64,000 nt of DNA from Streptomyces erythrochromogenes (GCF_036170895.1 NZ_CP108036.1:2108001-2172000), one strand, 5' to 3'; positions 11,236-20,085 are shown, counted from the stretch's first letter. The notes: generated by a model not told the origin, from the sequence alone. Translations and numbers: made by a program.

Positions 11236-11246
11236 ACGGTGCCCCC

Positions 11247-12776
11247 ATGGCAGACGACTACCTCGCACGCATCGGCAAGCTCATCCGTGACGCCCGGCAG
11301 CACCGGGGCTGGACACAGAGTCAGCTCGCCGAAGCCCTCGGCACCAGCCAGAGCGCAGTTAACCGGATCGAGCGCGGCAACCAGAACATCAGCCTTGAGA
11401 TGATCGCCCGAATCGGTGAAGCTCTCGACAGCGAGATCGTCTCTCTCGGCTACGCCGGCCCGATGCACCTGCGCGTGGTCGGCGGCCGCCGGCTGTCGGG
11501 CGCCATCGACGTCAAGACGAGCAAGAACGCGTGCGTCGCGCTGCTCTGCGCCTCGCTGCTCAACAAGGGCCGTACGGTCCTGCGGCGGGTGGCCCGCATC
11601 GAGGAGGTCTACCGCCTCCTGGAGGTCCTGAACTCCATCGGCGTCCGCAGCCGCTGGATCAACGACGGTGTCGACCTGGAGCTGGTCCCGCCGGCCCGCC
11701 TCGACATGGAGGCCATGGACGCGGACGCGGCCCGCCGGACCCGGAGCATCATCATGTTCCTGGGCCCCCTGCTGCACCGCATGGAGACCTTCCGCCTGCC
11801 CTACGCGGGCGGCTGCGACCTCGGCACCCGCACCATCGAGCCGCACATGATCGCCCTGCGCCGCTTCGGCCTGGACATCACCGCGACCGAGGGCATCTAC
11901 CACGCGAAGGTCGCGGCCGGGATCTCCCCCGACCGCCCGATCGTGCTGACCGAACGCGGGGACACGGTCACCGAGAACGCGCTGCTGGCGGCCGCCCGGC
12001 ACGACGGCGTCACCGTCATCCGCAACGCCTCCTCCAACTACATGGTCCAGGACCTGTGCTTCTTCCTGGAGGCGCTGGGCGTCAAGGTCGAGGGCGTCGG
12101 CACCACCACGCTCACCGTCCACGGAGTCCCGAACATCGACGTGGACGTGGACTACTCCCCCTCCGAGGACCCGGTCGAGGCGATGAGCCTGCTGGCCGCC
12201 GCGGTCGTCACGGAGTCGGAGCTGACGATCCGCCGGGTGCCGATCGAGTTCATGGAGATCGAGCTCGCGGTGCTGGAGGAGATGGGCCTCGACCACGACC
12301 GCTCGGCGGAGTACTCGGCGGACAACGGCCGCACCCGGCTCGTCGACCTCACGGTCCGCCCCTCGAAGCTCGAGGCGCCGATCGACAAGATCCACCCGAT
12401 GCCCTTCCCCGGGCTGAACATCGACAACGTCCCCTTCTTCGCGGCCATCGCTGCCGTCGCCCAGGGCCAGACCCTCATCCACGACTGGGTGTACGACAAC
12501 CGCGCCATCTACCTGACGGACCTGAACCGCCTGGGCGGCCGCCTCCAGCTGCTGGACCCCCACCGCGTCCTGGTCGAGGGCCCCACCCGCTGGCGCGCGG
12601 CGGAGATGATGTGCCCGCCGGCCCTCCGCCCGGCGGTGGTCGTCCTCCTGGCGATGATGGCGGCCGAAGGCACTTCGGTCCTGCGCAACGTCTACGTGAT
12701 CAACCGCGGCTACGAGGAACTCGCCGAACGCCTCAACTCGGTGGGCGCCCAGATCGAGATCTTCCGCGACATCTGA
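11247..12776 (+). CDS. XRE helix-turn-helix / MurA-like enolpyruvyl transferase fusion
   Basis: A 509-residue fusion. Residues about 5-65 form a Cro/C1 helix-turn-helix (IRDARQHRGWTQSQLAEALGTSQSAVNRIERG), and the rest is an EPSP-synthase-fold MurA domain. MurA adds enolpyruvate to UDP-GlcNAc at the first step of peptidoglycan synthesis. The PEP-binding cysteine is kept (GGC, Cys190), as is the lysine-asparagine pair (TSKNA). The catalytic-aspartate motif FPTDMQ of MurA is replaced by FPGLNID (residues 387-393), so the general base is either lost or moved to Asp393. Start ATG 11247. I recall a same-size paralogue in S. coelicolor (SCO5998) beside aconitase, in addition to the housekeeping murA. 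Enzyme, regulator or both remains open. Confidence 0.85.
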   Translation: MADDYLARIGKLIRDARQHRGWTQSQLAEALGTSQSAVNRIERGNQNISLEMIARIGEALDSEIVSLGYAGPMHLRVVGGRRLSGAIDVKTSKNACVALLCASLLNKGRTVLRRVARIEEVYRLLEVLNSIGVRSRWINDGVDLELVPPARLDMEAMDADAARRTRSIIMFLGPLLHRMETFRLPYAGGCDLGTRTIEPHMIALRRFGLDITATEGIYHAKVAAGISPDRPIVLTERGDTVTENALLAAARHDGVTVIRNASSNYMVQDLCFFLEALGVKVEGVGTTTLTVHGVPNIDVDVDYSPSEDPVEAMSLLAAAVVTESELTIRRVPIEFMEIELAVLEEMGLDHDRSAEYSADNGRTRLVDLTVRPSKLEAPIDKIHPMPFPGLNIDNVPFFAAIAAVAQGQTLIHDWVYDNRAIYLTDLNRLGGRLQLLDPHRVLVEGPTRWRAAEMMCPPALRPAVVVLLAMMAAEGTSVLRNVYVINRGYEELAERLNSVGAQIEIFRDI

Positions 12777-12791
12777 GCCGCCCGCAGGCCG

Positions 12792-12814
12792 GGGCCCGGC
12801 GAACTGCCGGGCCC
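12792..12814. terminator. Hairpin after the murA-like gene
   Basis: A GGGCCCGGC / GCCGGGCCC 9-bp stem around GAACT, 16 bases after the stop at 12776. Further pairing of the flanking GCAGG and CCTGC is possible. Confidence 0.65.
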
Positions 12815-12854
12815 TGCAGGGGAAGGCGCAGGTCACGGTCGCTAAACTCCCCCC

Positions 12855-13016
12855 ATGGGGGATTTCGCGAGCAGGGGCCGAACGGTCCTGTGCAAATGGT
12901 GCAACCGGCAGCTTCCGCAGGAACGGCGCTGGTTCCCGAGCCAGTACTGCAACCGCCGGCACAAGTGGAGGCACCGGCTCACGGAAACGTTCGGCAGCAT
13001 CCTCGACAGCGTCTGA
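12855..13016 (+). CDS. Small zinc-ribbon-like peptide
   Basis: A 53-residue basic peptide starting ATG 12855 (MGDFASRGRTVLCKWCNRQL). CKWC and a later YCNRRHKWRH supply three cysteines and histidines that could bind one zinc, as in small zinc-ribbon or HNH-adjacent peptides. Its stop shares one base with the start of the next gene (TGATG at 13014-13018), so the two are translationally coupled, which supports it being real. Function is unknown. Confidence 0.6.
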   Translation: MGDFASRGRTVLCKWCNRQLPQERRWFPSQYCNRRHKWRHRLTETFGSILDSV

Positions 13017-13606
13017 TGCCCCGTACGGAAGACGGCGCGTCCCGGGCCGCGCGGCTGGTCACCGACGGGCTCGATCCCAAGACCTGGATCATCGCCGACA
13101 CCGTGCTCATCGGCTGGCACACCGGCCGCCTCGCGGGGGTCGGATGGGGGCTGCTCGGCTGCCTGTTCGCCGCCGGCATCCCGCTCGCCTTTATCAAGTA
13201 CGGGATCCGCCGGGGCCGTTGGGCCGACCGGCACGTCGGGCCGCGGCCGCAGCGCATCCTCGTGATGACCTTCGCCAGCGCCTCGGTCGCCACCGGCACG
13301 CTGCTGCTGTGGGCCTTCGGCGCTCCCCGGACGATGATCGCGCTGATCGCGGCCATGCTGGTCACCCTGGCGGCCCTCCTCGCCGTGACCCCCGCATGGA
13401 AGATCAGCGTGCACGCGGGCGTGTCCTGCGGGAGCGTGGCCATGCTCGCCATGACCTACGGCGCCTGGATGCTCCTCGCCTGCCCGCTGGTCGCCGTCGT
13501 CGGCTGGTCCCGGGTGGAGCTCCGCGACCACACCCCCGCCCAGGTCCTTGCGGGCGCCGCCATGGGCGGGGTCGTCGCGGCCGCCACGTTCGCACTGACC
13601 CGGTAG
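13016..13606 (+). CDS. PAP2-like integral membrane protein
   Basis: A 196-residue protein with five or six hydrophobic helices. The C-terminal SRVELRDHTPAQVLAGAAMGG matches the last motif (SR-x5-H-x3-D-like) of PAP2-superfamily phosphatases. The first two motifs (K-x6-RP and PSGH) are not clear, so it may be a non-catalytic relative. It starts on the overlapping ATG at the end of the zinc-ribbon peptide. Membrane lipid or prenyl-phosphate dephosphorylation is the family role, but I cannot assign it here. Confidence 0.6.
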   Translation: MPRTEDGASRAARLVTDGLDPKTWIIADTVLIGWHTGRLAGVGWGLLGCLFAAGIPLAFIKYGIRRGRWADRHVGPRPQRILVMTFASASVATGTLLLWAFGAPRTMIALIAAMLVTLAALLAVTPAWKISVHAGVSCGSVAMLAMTYGAWMLLACPLVAVVGWSRVELRDHTPAQVLAGAAMGGVVAAATFALTR

Positions 13607-13621
13607 GGGGGCGGGGCACGC

Positions 13622-14956
13622 ATGGATGCCGTCGATCTCGACCGCCGCCACCGCACCTACGACGGCTGGATACCGCCCACCGTGGCCGCGCTGCTCCTGG
13701 AGTACGGGCACCTCCGCGTCCTGCGCGACCGCGCCGGGGCGGGCGACTGGTTCTGCGCGCACCGCCTCGCTCGGGCCGCGGCGGACCAGGGGGAGGCACT
13801 GGCGCTCCTCGAACCCTTCGTCGCCACCGGATGGATGCCGGCGCTCCGTACGGTCGCCGGGATGCTCGCCGAGTGGGACCGCGTCGGCGAGGCCGTCGCC
13901 CTGCTCAGCGGGCCCGCCGGCTCGGGGGACCGGCGGGCCGCCCTGCAACTGGCGCCCCTGCTGGCCCGACTGGGCCGCATCGACGAGGTCGTCGCCCTGC
14001 TGGGACCGCGTGCCGCAGACCCGTCGTCGGCCGAGATCCTGGTGGAGGTGACGTGCGGCCACGGGCGCGACGCGGAGATCGCCGCGCTCATCCCCGCCGT
14101 GGGCGTCGGTGCGACGGATCCCTTCGGACGGGGGTCGTCGGACGCGTGGAACACCGTCCCCCTGCACGCCACCCTGCTGGAGCGCCAGGGCCGCGTGGAC
14201 GAGGCCGCCGGCCTCCTGCGCCGTCACGTACACGTCGACGGCGTGATGTACGCCGACCACGCGCAGCAGCTCGCCCGCCTCCTCGCCCGGCACGGCCGCG
14301 AGGCCGAACTGCGGGCGTTCGCCGCGGACGGAGGCGAGGAGTACGCCCTGTTCGCCCTGGCCGACCACCTGGAGGGGCGGCACAGGGTCGGCGAGGCCGT
14401 CGAGACCCTGCGACGTGCGGCCGGCGTCCCGGCCGATCCCCATGTGGCCCTGCACCTCGCCGAGCTCCTGGTCCGGCACGGCCGTCGTGCCGAGGCCATC
14501 GAGGTGCTGCGGCCGGTACCGCACACCATGGGCGGCGATCCGGAGTGGATCATGCGCCCCCTGTGCCGCCTGCTCGCCGACGAGGGCCGCCCCGACGAGG
14601 CCCTCGCCCACATCGACGACTTCTACGCCCGCCACGGGGGCACGGTCGGCGAACGCCTCTGGGAGCGGGCCGAGGTCCATGCCCGCTGCGGGCGCCCCGC
14701 GGAGGTCGTCGCCGACATCCGCGCCGCCGGACCCGTCACCCGGTACGTCGGGGACGCCCTGGAGAGACTCCTTCCGGGCCACGACCTCGGGATCGAGTAC
14801 ACCGACGACCCCGAGGACGAGGCCCTCGACGGGACGTCGGCGGGGGCGATCGCCCGCGCCGAGCGCCTCGTACGCCGCGGCGAGCCGGACCGGGCGGTGG
14901 CTCTGCTCCGTGACCGCCTGGACGGCCCGAAGGTGCTCCGGAGAGAGCATCTCTGA
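13622..14956 (+). CDS. Tetratricopeptide-repeat protein
   Basis: A 444-residue soluble protein of degenerate TPR-like helical hairpins running from about residue 20 to the end. Units such as LLERQGRVDEAAGLLRRH, LLVRHGRRAEAIEVLR, LLADEGRPDEALAHIDDFY and RLVRRGEPDRAVALLRD recur about every 35-40 residues with the G-R-x-x-E-A core. No enzymatic domain is attached, so a scaffold role is likely. Start ATG 13622, with only a weak GGGGCGGGG upstream. It lies 15 bases after the PAP2-like gene and may be co-transcribed with it. Confidence 0.8.
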   Translation: MDAVDLDRRHRTYDGWIPPTVAALLLEYGHLRVLRDRAGAGDWFCAHRLARAAADQGEALALLEPFVATGWMPALRTVAGMLAEWDRVGEAVALLSGPAGSGDRRAALQLAPLLARLGRIDEVVALLGPRAADPSSAEILVEVTCGHGRDAEIAALIPAVGVGATDPFGRGSSDAWNTVPLHATLLERQGRVDEAAGLLRRHVHVDGVMYADHAQQLARLLARHGREAELRAFAADGGEEYALFALADHLEGRHRVGEAVETLRRAAGVPADPHVALHLAELLVRHGRRAEAIEVLRPVPHTMGGDPEWIMRPLCRLLADEGRPDEALAHIDDFYARHGGTVGERLWERAEVHARCGRPAEVVADIRAAGPVTRYVGDALERLLPGHDLGIEYTDDPEDEALDGTSAGAIARAERLVRRGEPDRAVALLRDRLDGPKVLRREHL

Positions 14957-15027
14957 TCGGATCGGTCCGCAGCGGTCGGGTGCGGCAGGGGCGTCCGCTG
15001 TCAGGGTGGGAGTCGAAAGGAGGCCTC

Positions 15028-15897
15028 GTGATCTCTGCACTGAACCAGCTGGTCGATCTAGTCGAGGAGCATCTCGCCGAAGAGCCCGACGTCCATGGGC
15101 TGGCGGGGGCGCTCGGCACCACCGAGTACCACCTGCGGCGGATGTTCTCGTCCTTGGCCGGCATGCCGCTGTCGGAGTACGTGCGGCGGCGGCGCATGAC
15201 CGTTGCCGCGGCCGAAGTCGTCCGCGGCGAGGCGGATCTGCTGAGCATCGCGGTCCGGCACGGATACGGATCGAGCGAAGCGTTCGGACGGGCGTTCCGT
15301 GCGGTCCACGGTGCCGGGCCCGGTGAAGTGCGGCGTACCGGCGGCCCCTTGCGCACACAACCGCAGCTCAGGTTCCGCCTGACCGTCGAAGGGAGCACTC
15401 CCATGGACACCCGCCTCGTCAGCCGACCCGCGTTCCGGCTCGCCGGACACGCCACCCGGGTCCCGCTCATCCACCAGGGCGTCAACCCGCACATCCAGGA
15501 GCACATCGCGGCACTGCCGCCGGAGGAACACCTGCGGCTGAAGGCCCTGGGCGACACCGAACCGGGCGGCCTGCTGCAGGTCTCCGACGACGTCGACCCC
15601 GACGGCACGGAGGGCAGCGAACTGACCTACCTGCACGGGGTCGCCCTCGACCGGGACACCCCGGCCCCGGACGGCCTCGACACCATCGAGGTGCCGGGCG
15701 GGATGTGGGCGGTCTTCCGTACCAGCGGACCGCATCCGCAGGCCCTGCAGACGACCTGGGCGGCGACCGCGACCGACTGGTTCCCCTCCAACCCGTGGCG
15801 CCTGCGACCGGGTCCCTCGATCGTCGCCACCCTGGAGCGCGCGGCCGACTTCAGCACCGCTACGTGCGAGCTGTGGCTGCCCGTCGAACCGGCGTAG
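15028..15897 (+). CDS. AraC-family regulator with GyrI-like effector domain
   Basis: A 289-residue transcription factor. Residues about 1-105 carry two helix-turn-helix motifs of AraC type (VHGLAGALGTTEYHLRRMFSSLAGMPLSEYVRRRRMTVAAAEV and IAVRHGYGSSEAFGRAFRAVHG). Residues about 130-289 form a GyrI/SOUL-like small-molecule-binding domain, as in BmrR and Rob. I start at GTG 15028 because AAAGGAGG lies five bases upstream. Such proteins usually sense hydrophobic or cationic compounds. No target gene is evident beside it. Confidence 0.85.
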   Translation: MISALNQLVDLVEEHLAEEPDVHGLAGALGTTEYHLRRMFSSLAGMPLSEYVRRRRMTVAAAEVVRGEADLLSIAVRHGYGSSEAFGRAFRAVHGAGPGEVRRTGGPLRTQPQLRFRLTVEGSTPMDTRLVSRPAFRLAGHATRVPLIHQGVNPHIQEHIAALPPEEHLRLKALGDTEPGGLLQVSDDVDPDGTEGSELTYLHGVALDRDTPAPDGLDTIEVPGGMWAVFRTSGPHPQALQTTWAATATDWFPSNPWRLRPGPSIVATLERAADFSTATCELWLPVEPA

Positions 15898-15961
15898 CCG
15901 CGTAGCGGACCATCGATAGCATCGCGATGCGGTTTCGTCGTATCCGAGCAGGTGGAGAGCC

Positions 15962-16429
15962 ATGAGCGATGACGTCCTGTCGATCATTCCGACCGATCCC
16001 GGGTGGCAGCCCGGCCAGGACGCGGCCGACCGCGCACTCGTGCTGGTCGAGAGGCTGACTCCCGGCGTCACCGACGGGGCGGACGTGGAGATCGACATGA
16101 CGTGGCACGACGCGGTGAGCGCCGTGGACTGCGGGGCCAACCTGGAGAGGATCGGCTGCCCGCTGTGCGGGGCGTCGATCGACACGCAGTGGTGGGGAGA
16201 TCTCCTCGAGGCCCACTGCGACGACGGTTTCACCACGCTGGACACCGTGACGCCGTGCTGCGCAGGAGCGACGACCCTGGACGCACTGCGGTACGAATGG
16301 CCCTGCGGCTTCGCCCGGTTCGAGATCGCCGTCTGGAACCCCGAGCGGCTCTGGTTCGACGACGCCGAGCTGGCCGCCGTGGCGGACGCTCTCGGTCATC
16401 CCGTGAAGCAGGTCCGGGCCCACGTCTGA
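15962..16429 (+). CDS. Conserved hypothetical protein with cysteine pairs
   Basis: A 155-residue acidic protein I do not recognise. Start ATG 15962 follows GGTGGAGAGCC. It has a C-x2-C pair (GCPLCGAS) and a later CC pair (TPCCAGATT), together with conserved-looking tryptophans (DTQWWGDLLEAHCDDGF). That pattern suggests a treble-clef or zinc-ribbon fold. No membrane segments. Neighbours give no functional clue. Confidence 0.6.
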   Translation: MSDDVLSIIPTDPGWQPGQDAADRALVLVERLTPGVTDGADVEIDMTWHDAVSAVDCGANLERIGCPLCGASIDTQWWGDLLEAHCDDGFTTLDTVTPCCAGATTLDALRYEWPCGFARFEIAVWNPERLWFDDAELAAVADALGHPVKQVRAHV

Positions 16430-16516
16430 ATACCAGCGCCGAGCACCAGCACGGGGCACCGGCCGACGGGCGGTAATCGGTGGCTCGGCGCCGGGGGCGT
16501 GGCCTACCTTGGCGCG

Positions 16517-17035
16517 ATGGTGCGCGTGCGTGAGATGGAAGAGGCCGACATCGAGGCCGTTTCGGCGGTCCGGGTCCGGGGCTGGCAGGCGGCGTACGCC
16601 GGCATCGTTCCCCAGGGACACCTGGACGCGATGACGGTCGAGGACGACGCCGACCGGCGGCGGCAGTGGTTCCGCCACCCCGGGCGCGAGTCCGGGGACC
16701 TCGTGGCGGTCGGCGACCGCGGCCCGGTGGGGTGGGTCTGCTTCGGGCCGTCCCGGGGTGAGGTGTCCGGCGTGACGGAGCGGGTGGGTGAGGTCTACGC
16801 CCTGTACGTGGCCCCGGACCTGATCGGCACGGGCATCGGCCGCGGGCTCCTCACCGAGGCCCACGCCGCGATGACGGGCCGGGGCTTCGAGACGTCGGCC
16901 CTGTGGGTCCTGCAGGACAACCTCCGGGCCCGGCGCTTCTACGAACGCGCCGGCTACCGGGCCGACGGCGCGACGCAGGACGACGTCTACGACGACGTCA
17001 CCCTCTCCGAACTCCGCTACCGGCGGGCGCTCTGA
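16517..17035 (+). CDS. GNAT-family N-acetyltransferase
   Basis: A 173-residue Gcn5-related acetyltransferase. The acetyl-CoA-binding motif A reads LYVAPDLIGTGIGRGLLTEAHAAM (Q/R-x2-G-x-G/A pattern), and motif B ends in LWVLQDNLRARRFYERAGYRADG, the common actinobacterial signature. I start at ATG 16517 (MVRVREMEEADIEAV), where family homology begins. The in-frame upstream GTG at 16499 adds six residues without support. Substrate unknown. Confidence 0.85.
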   Translation: MVRVREMEEADIEAVSAVRVRGWQAAYAGIVPQGHLDAMTVEDDADRRRQWFRHPGRESGDLVAVGDRGPVGWVCFGPSRGEVSGVTERVGEVYALYVAPDLIGTGIGRGLLTEAHAAMTGRGFETSALWVLQDNLRARRFYERAGYRADGATQDDVYDDVTLSELRYRRAL

Positions 17036-17039
17036 CGGC

Positions 17040-17459
<420 letters not shown>

Positions 17460-17593
17460 ACCGGATGGTGCGGCCCGCCGGGTCCGGGAGGATCGGCCTC
17501 CATGGATGCGTACGTGGACCGCCCCCGTACGACGCAGAGGCCCTCGCCCGCCTCGGGCCGGGCGAGGGCGCGGCCGAGCCGGGCGGGCGCGGC

Positions 17594-17785
17594 CTGGGCG
17601 ACTGCGACCGCATGTACGTCAGGGACGCAGGCCGGGAGCTGTCGGGCCGCGAACTTCCGCAGGGACGGGCCGCGTTCCTCGGGGCGTTCGAGGACGAGGA
17701 CTCCTGGTGGTCGCGCGTCTTCGAGGAGGTCGGGCTCGGCGTGCTCGGCCCGTGGCCGGCCCAGGGGGTTGCGGACACCCCCTAG
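17594..17785 (+). CDS. Short hypothetical protein or remnant
   Basis: The last 60 or so codons of an open frame (DCDRMYVRDAGRELSGRELP then AAFLGAFEDEDSWWSRVFEEVG) read like genuine protein, with acidic and tryptophan-rich character. Upstream codons are unconvincing and no clear start or ribosome site is seen. It may be the 3' end of a decayed gene. Its stop overlaps that of the convergent glycosyltransferase remnant. The coordinate of the start is a guess. Confidence 0.3.
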   Translation: MGDCDRMYVRDAGRELSGRELPQGRAAFLGAFEDEDSWWSRVFEEVGLGVLGPWPAQGVADTP

Positions 17786-18138
17786 ACGACCGGTGGCCGG
17801 CCCAGGCTCGTCATCCGGGCGACGGTGCGCCAGCGCATCGGTCTGCGGGGGCCCGGGTCCGTCCGCAGGCCCTCGGCGAAGCCGCCGAACCAGGCCCGCA
17901 GCCCGGACGCCGAACGCGTCCGGGCCACCGTCAGCACGGTCCACACGCCGAGGTATACGGGGACGAGCGGCGCCGGCAGGTGGCGTCTGGCGAGCCAGAC
18001 CCGGTTGCGGGCGGTCATCCGGTGGTAGACCGCGTGCCGGGCGGGCGAAGTCCTCGGGTGCTGCAGCACGAGCTGCGGCTCGTAGAGGATGTCCCAGCCC
18101 GCGTCCAGTGCGCGCCAGGCCAGGTCGGTCTCCTCGTG
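17782..18138 (-). pseudogene. Family 2 glycosyltransferase, 3' half (interrupted)
   Basis: C-terminal 119 codons of a GT2 enzyme reading HEETDLAWRALDAGWDILYEP through ARHAVYHRMTARNRVWLARR to GRPPVV and a stop. Upstream of the HE codons the frame enters unrelated element sequence at 18139. The missing N-terminal half is at 25732-26268 on the same strand, and joining the two across the shared CTCGTG core rebuilds an unbroken frame. The open frame that runs on to 18258 inside the element is chimeric and lacks the nucleotide-binding half, so no function is expected. Confidence 0.9.
18133..18138. other. Left copy of the 6-bp insertion core
   Basis: CTCGTG is shared between the left and right element junctions (second copy 25732-25737). 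On the coding strand of the target gene it is CACGAG, codons His-Glu of the conserved HEETDLAWRA motif. A 6-bp core without terminal inverted repeats is what Tn554-type tyrosine-recombinase elements leave. Confidence 0.8.
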
Positions 18139-18272
18139 TTTTCTGACCTCGAGGCCCTGAGCGTGCCGATTGACGTGGGACAGCACGCTGCAGGCATGTG
18201 TGTGACGCGGTGAGGTGACCGCGTCGCGCGACGCTAGCATCGGCAGTCTGCCGACCACTGGAGTTCGCCACT

Positions 18273-19148
18273 ATGTCGTTGCCGCGTATCGGAGTCGTCA
18301 TCGTGACCATGGGCACTCGCCCGCAGGAGCTCAAGGCTCTGCTCGCTTCGGTGGAGAAGCAGGATGTGCCTGCGGCGCGGGTAGCTCTGGTGGGCAACGC
18401 GACGCCCCTGACCGAGATCTCGACGGACGCGACCAAGATTCCACTTGAGGAGAATCTGGGCTGTCCCGGCGGCCGCAACGTCGGTTTGAAGATGCTGCGC
18501 GAGTCGGGCGAGGTCGACGTCGTCATCGAATTGGACGACGACGGCCTCCTAATCGCCGAAGACGTGTTCCGCAAAGTCCAGCAGCTCTTCGCTGAGGACC
18601 CGAAGCTGGGGATCATCGGGTTCAGGGTTGCCGACGAAAACGGGCATACGGAGCGACGCTGGGTGCCCCGGTTGCGTGCGGACGATCCGATGCGCCGCGG
18701 TCTGGTGACCGCCTTCCTCGGGGGTGGCCACGCCTTCTCGCTGCCCATGCTCAGGCAGATCGATCTGTGGCCGGCGGAGTTCTTCTTTGGACATGAAGAG
18801 TCCGATTTGGCATGGCGTGCGCTGGATGCGGGGTGGAAGATCCTCTACGAACCCGAGCTCGTCCTCCAACATCCGAAGACGTCCCCAGCGCGGCACGCGG
18901 TCTACTACCGGTTCACCGCCCGAAACCGTGTCTGGCTGGCCCGCCGCCGACTCCCGATCCCCCTGATTCCGGTCTATCTCGGCGTATGGATCCTCCTCGC
19001 CATGCTGCGGATGCGGTCCCTGGCGGGCGCGAAGGCATGGTGGGGCGGCTTCCTCGAGGGTGCGCGAACGCCGTGCGGCCCCCGCAAGCCGATGAAGTGG
19101 CGCACGGTTTGGCGTATGACCCGGCTGGGGCGCCCGCCGATCCTCTGA
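18273..19148 (+). CDS. Family 2 glycosyltransferase carried by the element
   Basis: A 291-residue GT-A-fold glycosyltransferase, complete. It has an N-terminal nucleotide-sugar-binding beta-alpha unit (IGVVIVTMGTRPQELKALL), the metal-binding acidic motif ELDDDGLL, and the catalytic HEESDLAWRALDAGW. A C-terminal hydrophobic helix region lies near LIPVYLGVWILLAML. It is collinear along its length with the interrupted host gene, with roughly half or more residues identical by eye. It is therefore a same-family, probably same-function copy. At the position of the insertion core its codons are CAT GAA (18792-18797) in place of CAC GAG, so the core is absent while the amino acids His-Glu are kept. 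Start ATG 18273. The 134 bases before it include TTGACG and TAGCAT, possible promoter boxes. Confidence 0.88.
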   Translation: MSLPRIGVVIVTMGTRPQELKALLASVEKQDVPAARVALVGNATPLTEISTDATKIPLEENLGCPGGRNVGLKMLRESGEVDVVIELDDDGLLIAEDVFRKVQQLFAEDPKLGIIGFRVADENGHTERRWVPRLRADDPMRRGLVTAFLGGGHAFSLPMLRQIDLWPAEFFFGHEESDLAWRALDAGWKILYEPELVLQHPKTSPARHAVYYRFTARNRVWLARRRLPIPLIPVYLGVWILLAMLRMRSLAGAKAWWGGFLEGARTPCGPRKPMKWRTVWRMTRLGRPPIL

Positions 19149-19296
19149 GTGATCATCGCCCAGAGCCCAGCCAGCTCAGGGTCTCGGGACCCGCTCATGC
19201 GGCCGGGCAAAGCACTGTCTCGCTAGCCCACTCCAGTAGCCTGCCGACCTCTCGGTTGGTGAACCGCCCGAATGACGCCCCTGAAAGGGCACTCCA

Positions 19297-20085
19297 ATGG
19301 CACTGCACCCACTCCAGCGGCCGCTGGACAGCGTGATCGACTACCTGAGTGACGCCCAGCTCATACATGGGGTGATCCAGCAGCGGCTCCAACAGACGAC
19401 CGCCGACCGGCGGGCTCAGGGCAAGACTGGTGGCGGTCAACCAGGCAGGGAGCATTCTTCCCTCAACCGTGCCGTCGTCGTGGCGGCCGTGGGGGCACTC
19501 GAGGCATTCAACGAAGACCTCGCACTGACAGCGCAGCCCCTCGACCCCCAGGCCACTCCACCGAGCGACTGGTACAAGATCGACGGTAAGAGCGGGATGG
19601 TGCAGACACCCAGTCCATACAACCTTCGCAAGATGTTCTGGACCTTCTTCCGCTACGACCCCACCACAGTCTGGGACTGGGTCGTCCAGGTTGCCCCGGC
19701 CGAAATTGGTCGGGGCAGTGCCTGGCGTGTGGCAGCCAAGCAGTACCAAGGATCTGACGCTTCTACGTTTCTAGACGCCATGGTCAAGGTCCGACACGGC
19801 TTCGCACATCAAGACAAGGCTCAAAAGCCTCCCGCATTCCCGGGGATTGCTACCCTCACCCCGAAGGATAAGATTTCCATCCATTCGCACCACGCCACGA
19901 ATGCTCTGAGCGTCCTGGTCCAGTTCGCCGTCCTCACCACGCACGGGCTGTCGGACTATCTGTCGGTCTCTGGCAGCTTCCGCTGGTCCTCCCGGATGAC
20001 GGATGCCAGATGGGAAGAGCTACTCAAGGGCACACCGGCGGGAGCCTTGGTATCCACGACATGGAAAGCCGCGCCCTCGCTGTAG
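19297..20085 (+). CDS. HEPN-domain protein, element cargo
   Basis: A 262-residue protein starting ATG 19297 behind AAAGGG. A helical N-terminal half (DYLSDAQLIHGVIQQRLQQ) is followed by a segment with the HEPN ribonuclease signature R-x4-H (KVRHGFAH, Arg166 to His171), placed after a polar loop as in the RiboL-PSP-HEPN and MAE_28990 groups. Many HEPN proteins are RNases in toxin-antitoxin or anti-phage systems, so a defence or addiction role is likely but unproven. No antitoxin such as MNT follows. It is in tandem with the carried glycosyltransferase, 148 bases downstream, and converges on the S1-domain gene. Confidence 0.65.
   Translation: MALHPLQRPLDSVIDYLSDAQLIHGVIQQRLQQTTADRRAQGKTGGGQPGREHSSLNRAVVVAAVGALEAFNEDLALTAQPLDPQATPPSDWYKIDGKSGMVQTPSPYNLRKMFWTFFRYDPTTVWDWVVQVAPAEIGRGSAWRVAAKQYQGSDASTFLDAMVKVRHGFAHQDKAQKPPAFPGIATLTPKDKISIHSHHATNALSVLVQFAVLTTHGLSDYLSVSGSFRWSSRMTDARWEELLKGTPAGALVSTTWKAAPSL

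Noticed and set aside
9588..11246. Long N-terminal extension joined to the MurA-like protein
   Set aside because: The open frame runs through the transglutaminase-like gene in another phase and through the MarR remnant; the promoter-like palindrome and ATG 11247 place the real start.
17782..18258. A functional 158-residue glycosyltransferase on the minus strand
   Set aside because: Only the C-terminal half is homologous; the first 40 codons are element sequence and the nucleotide-sugar-binding half is missing.
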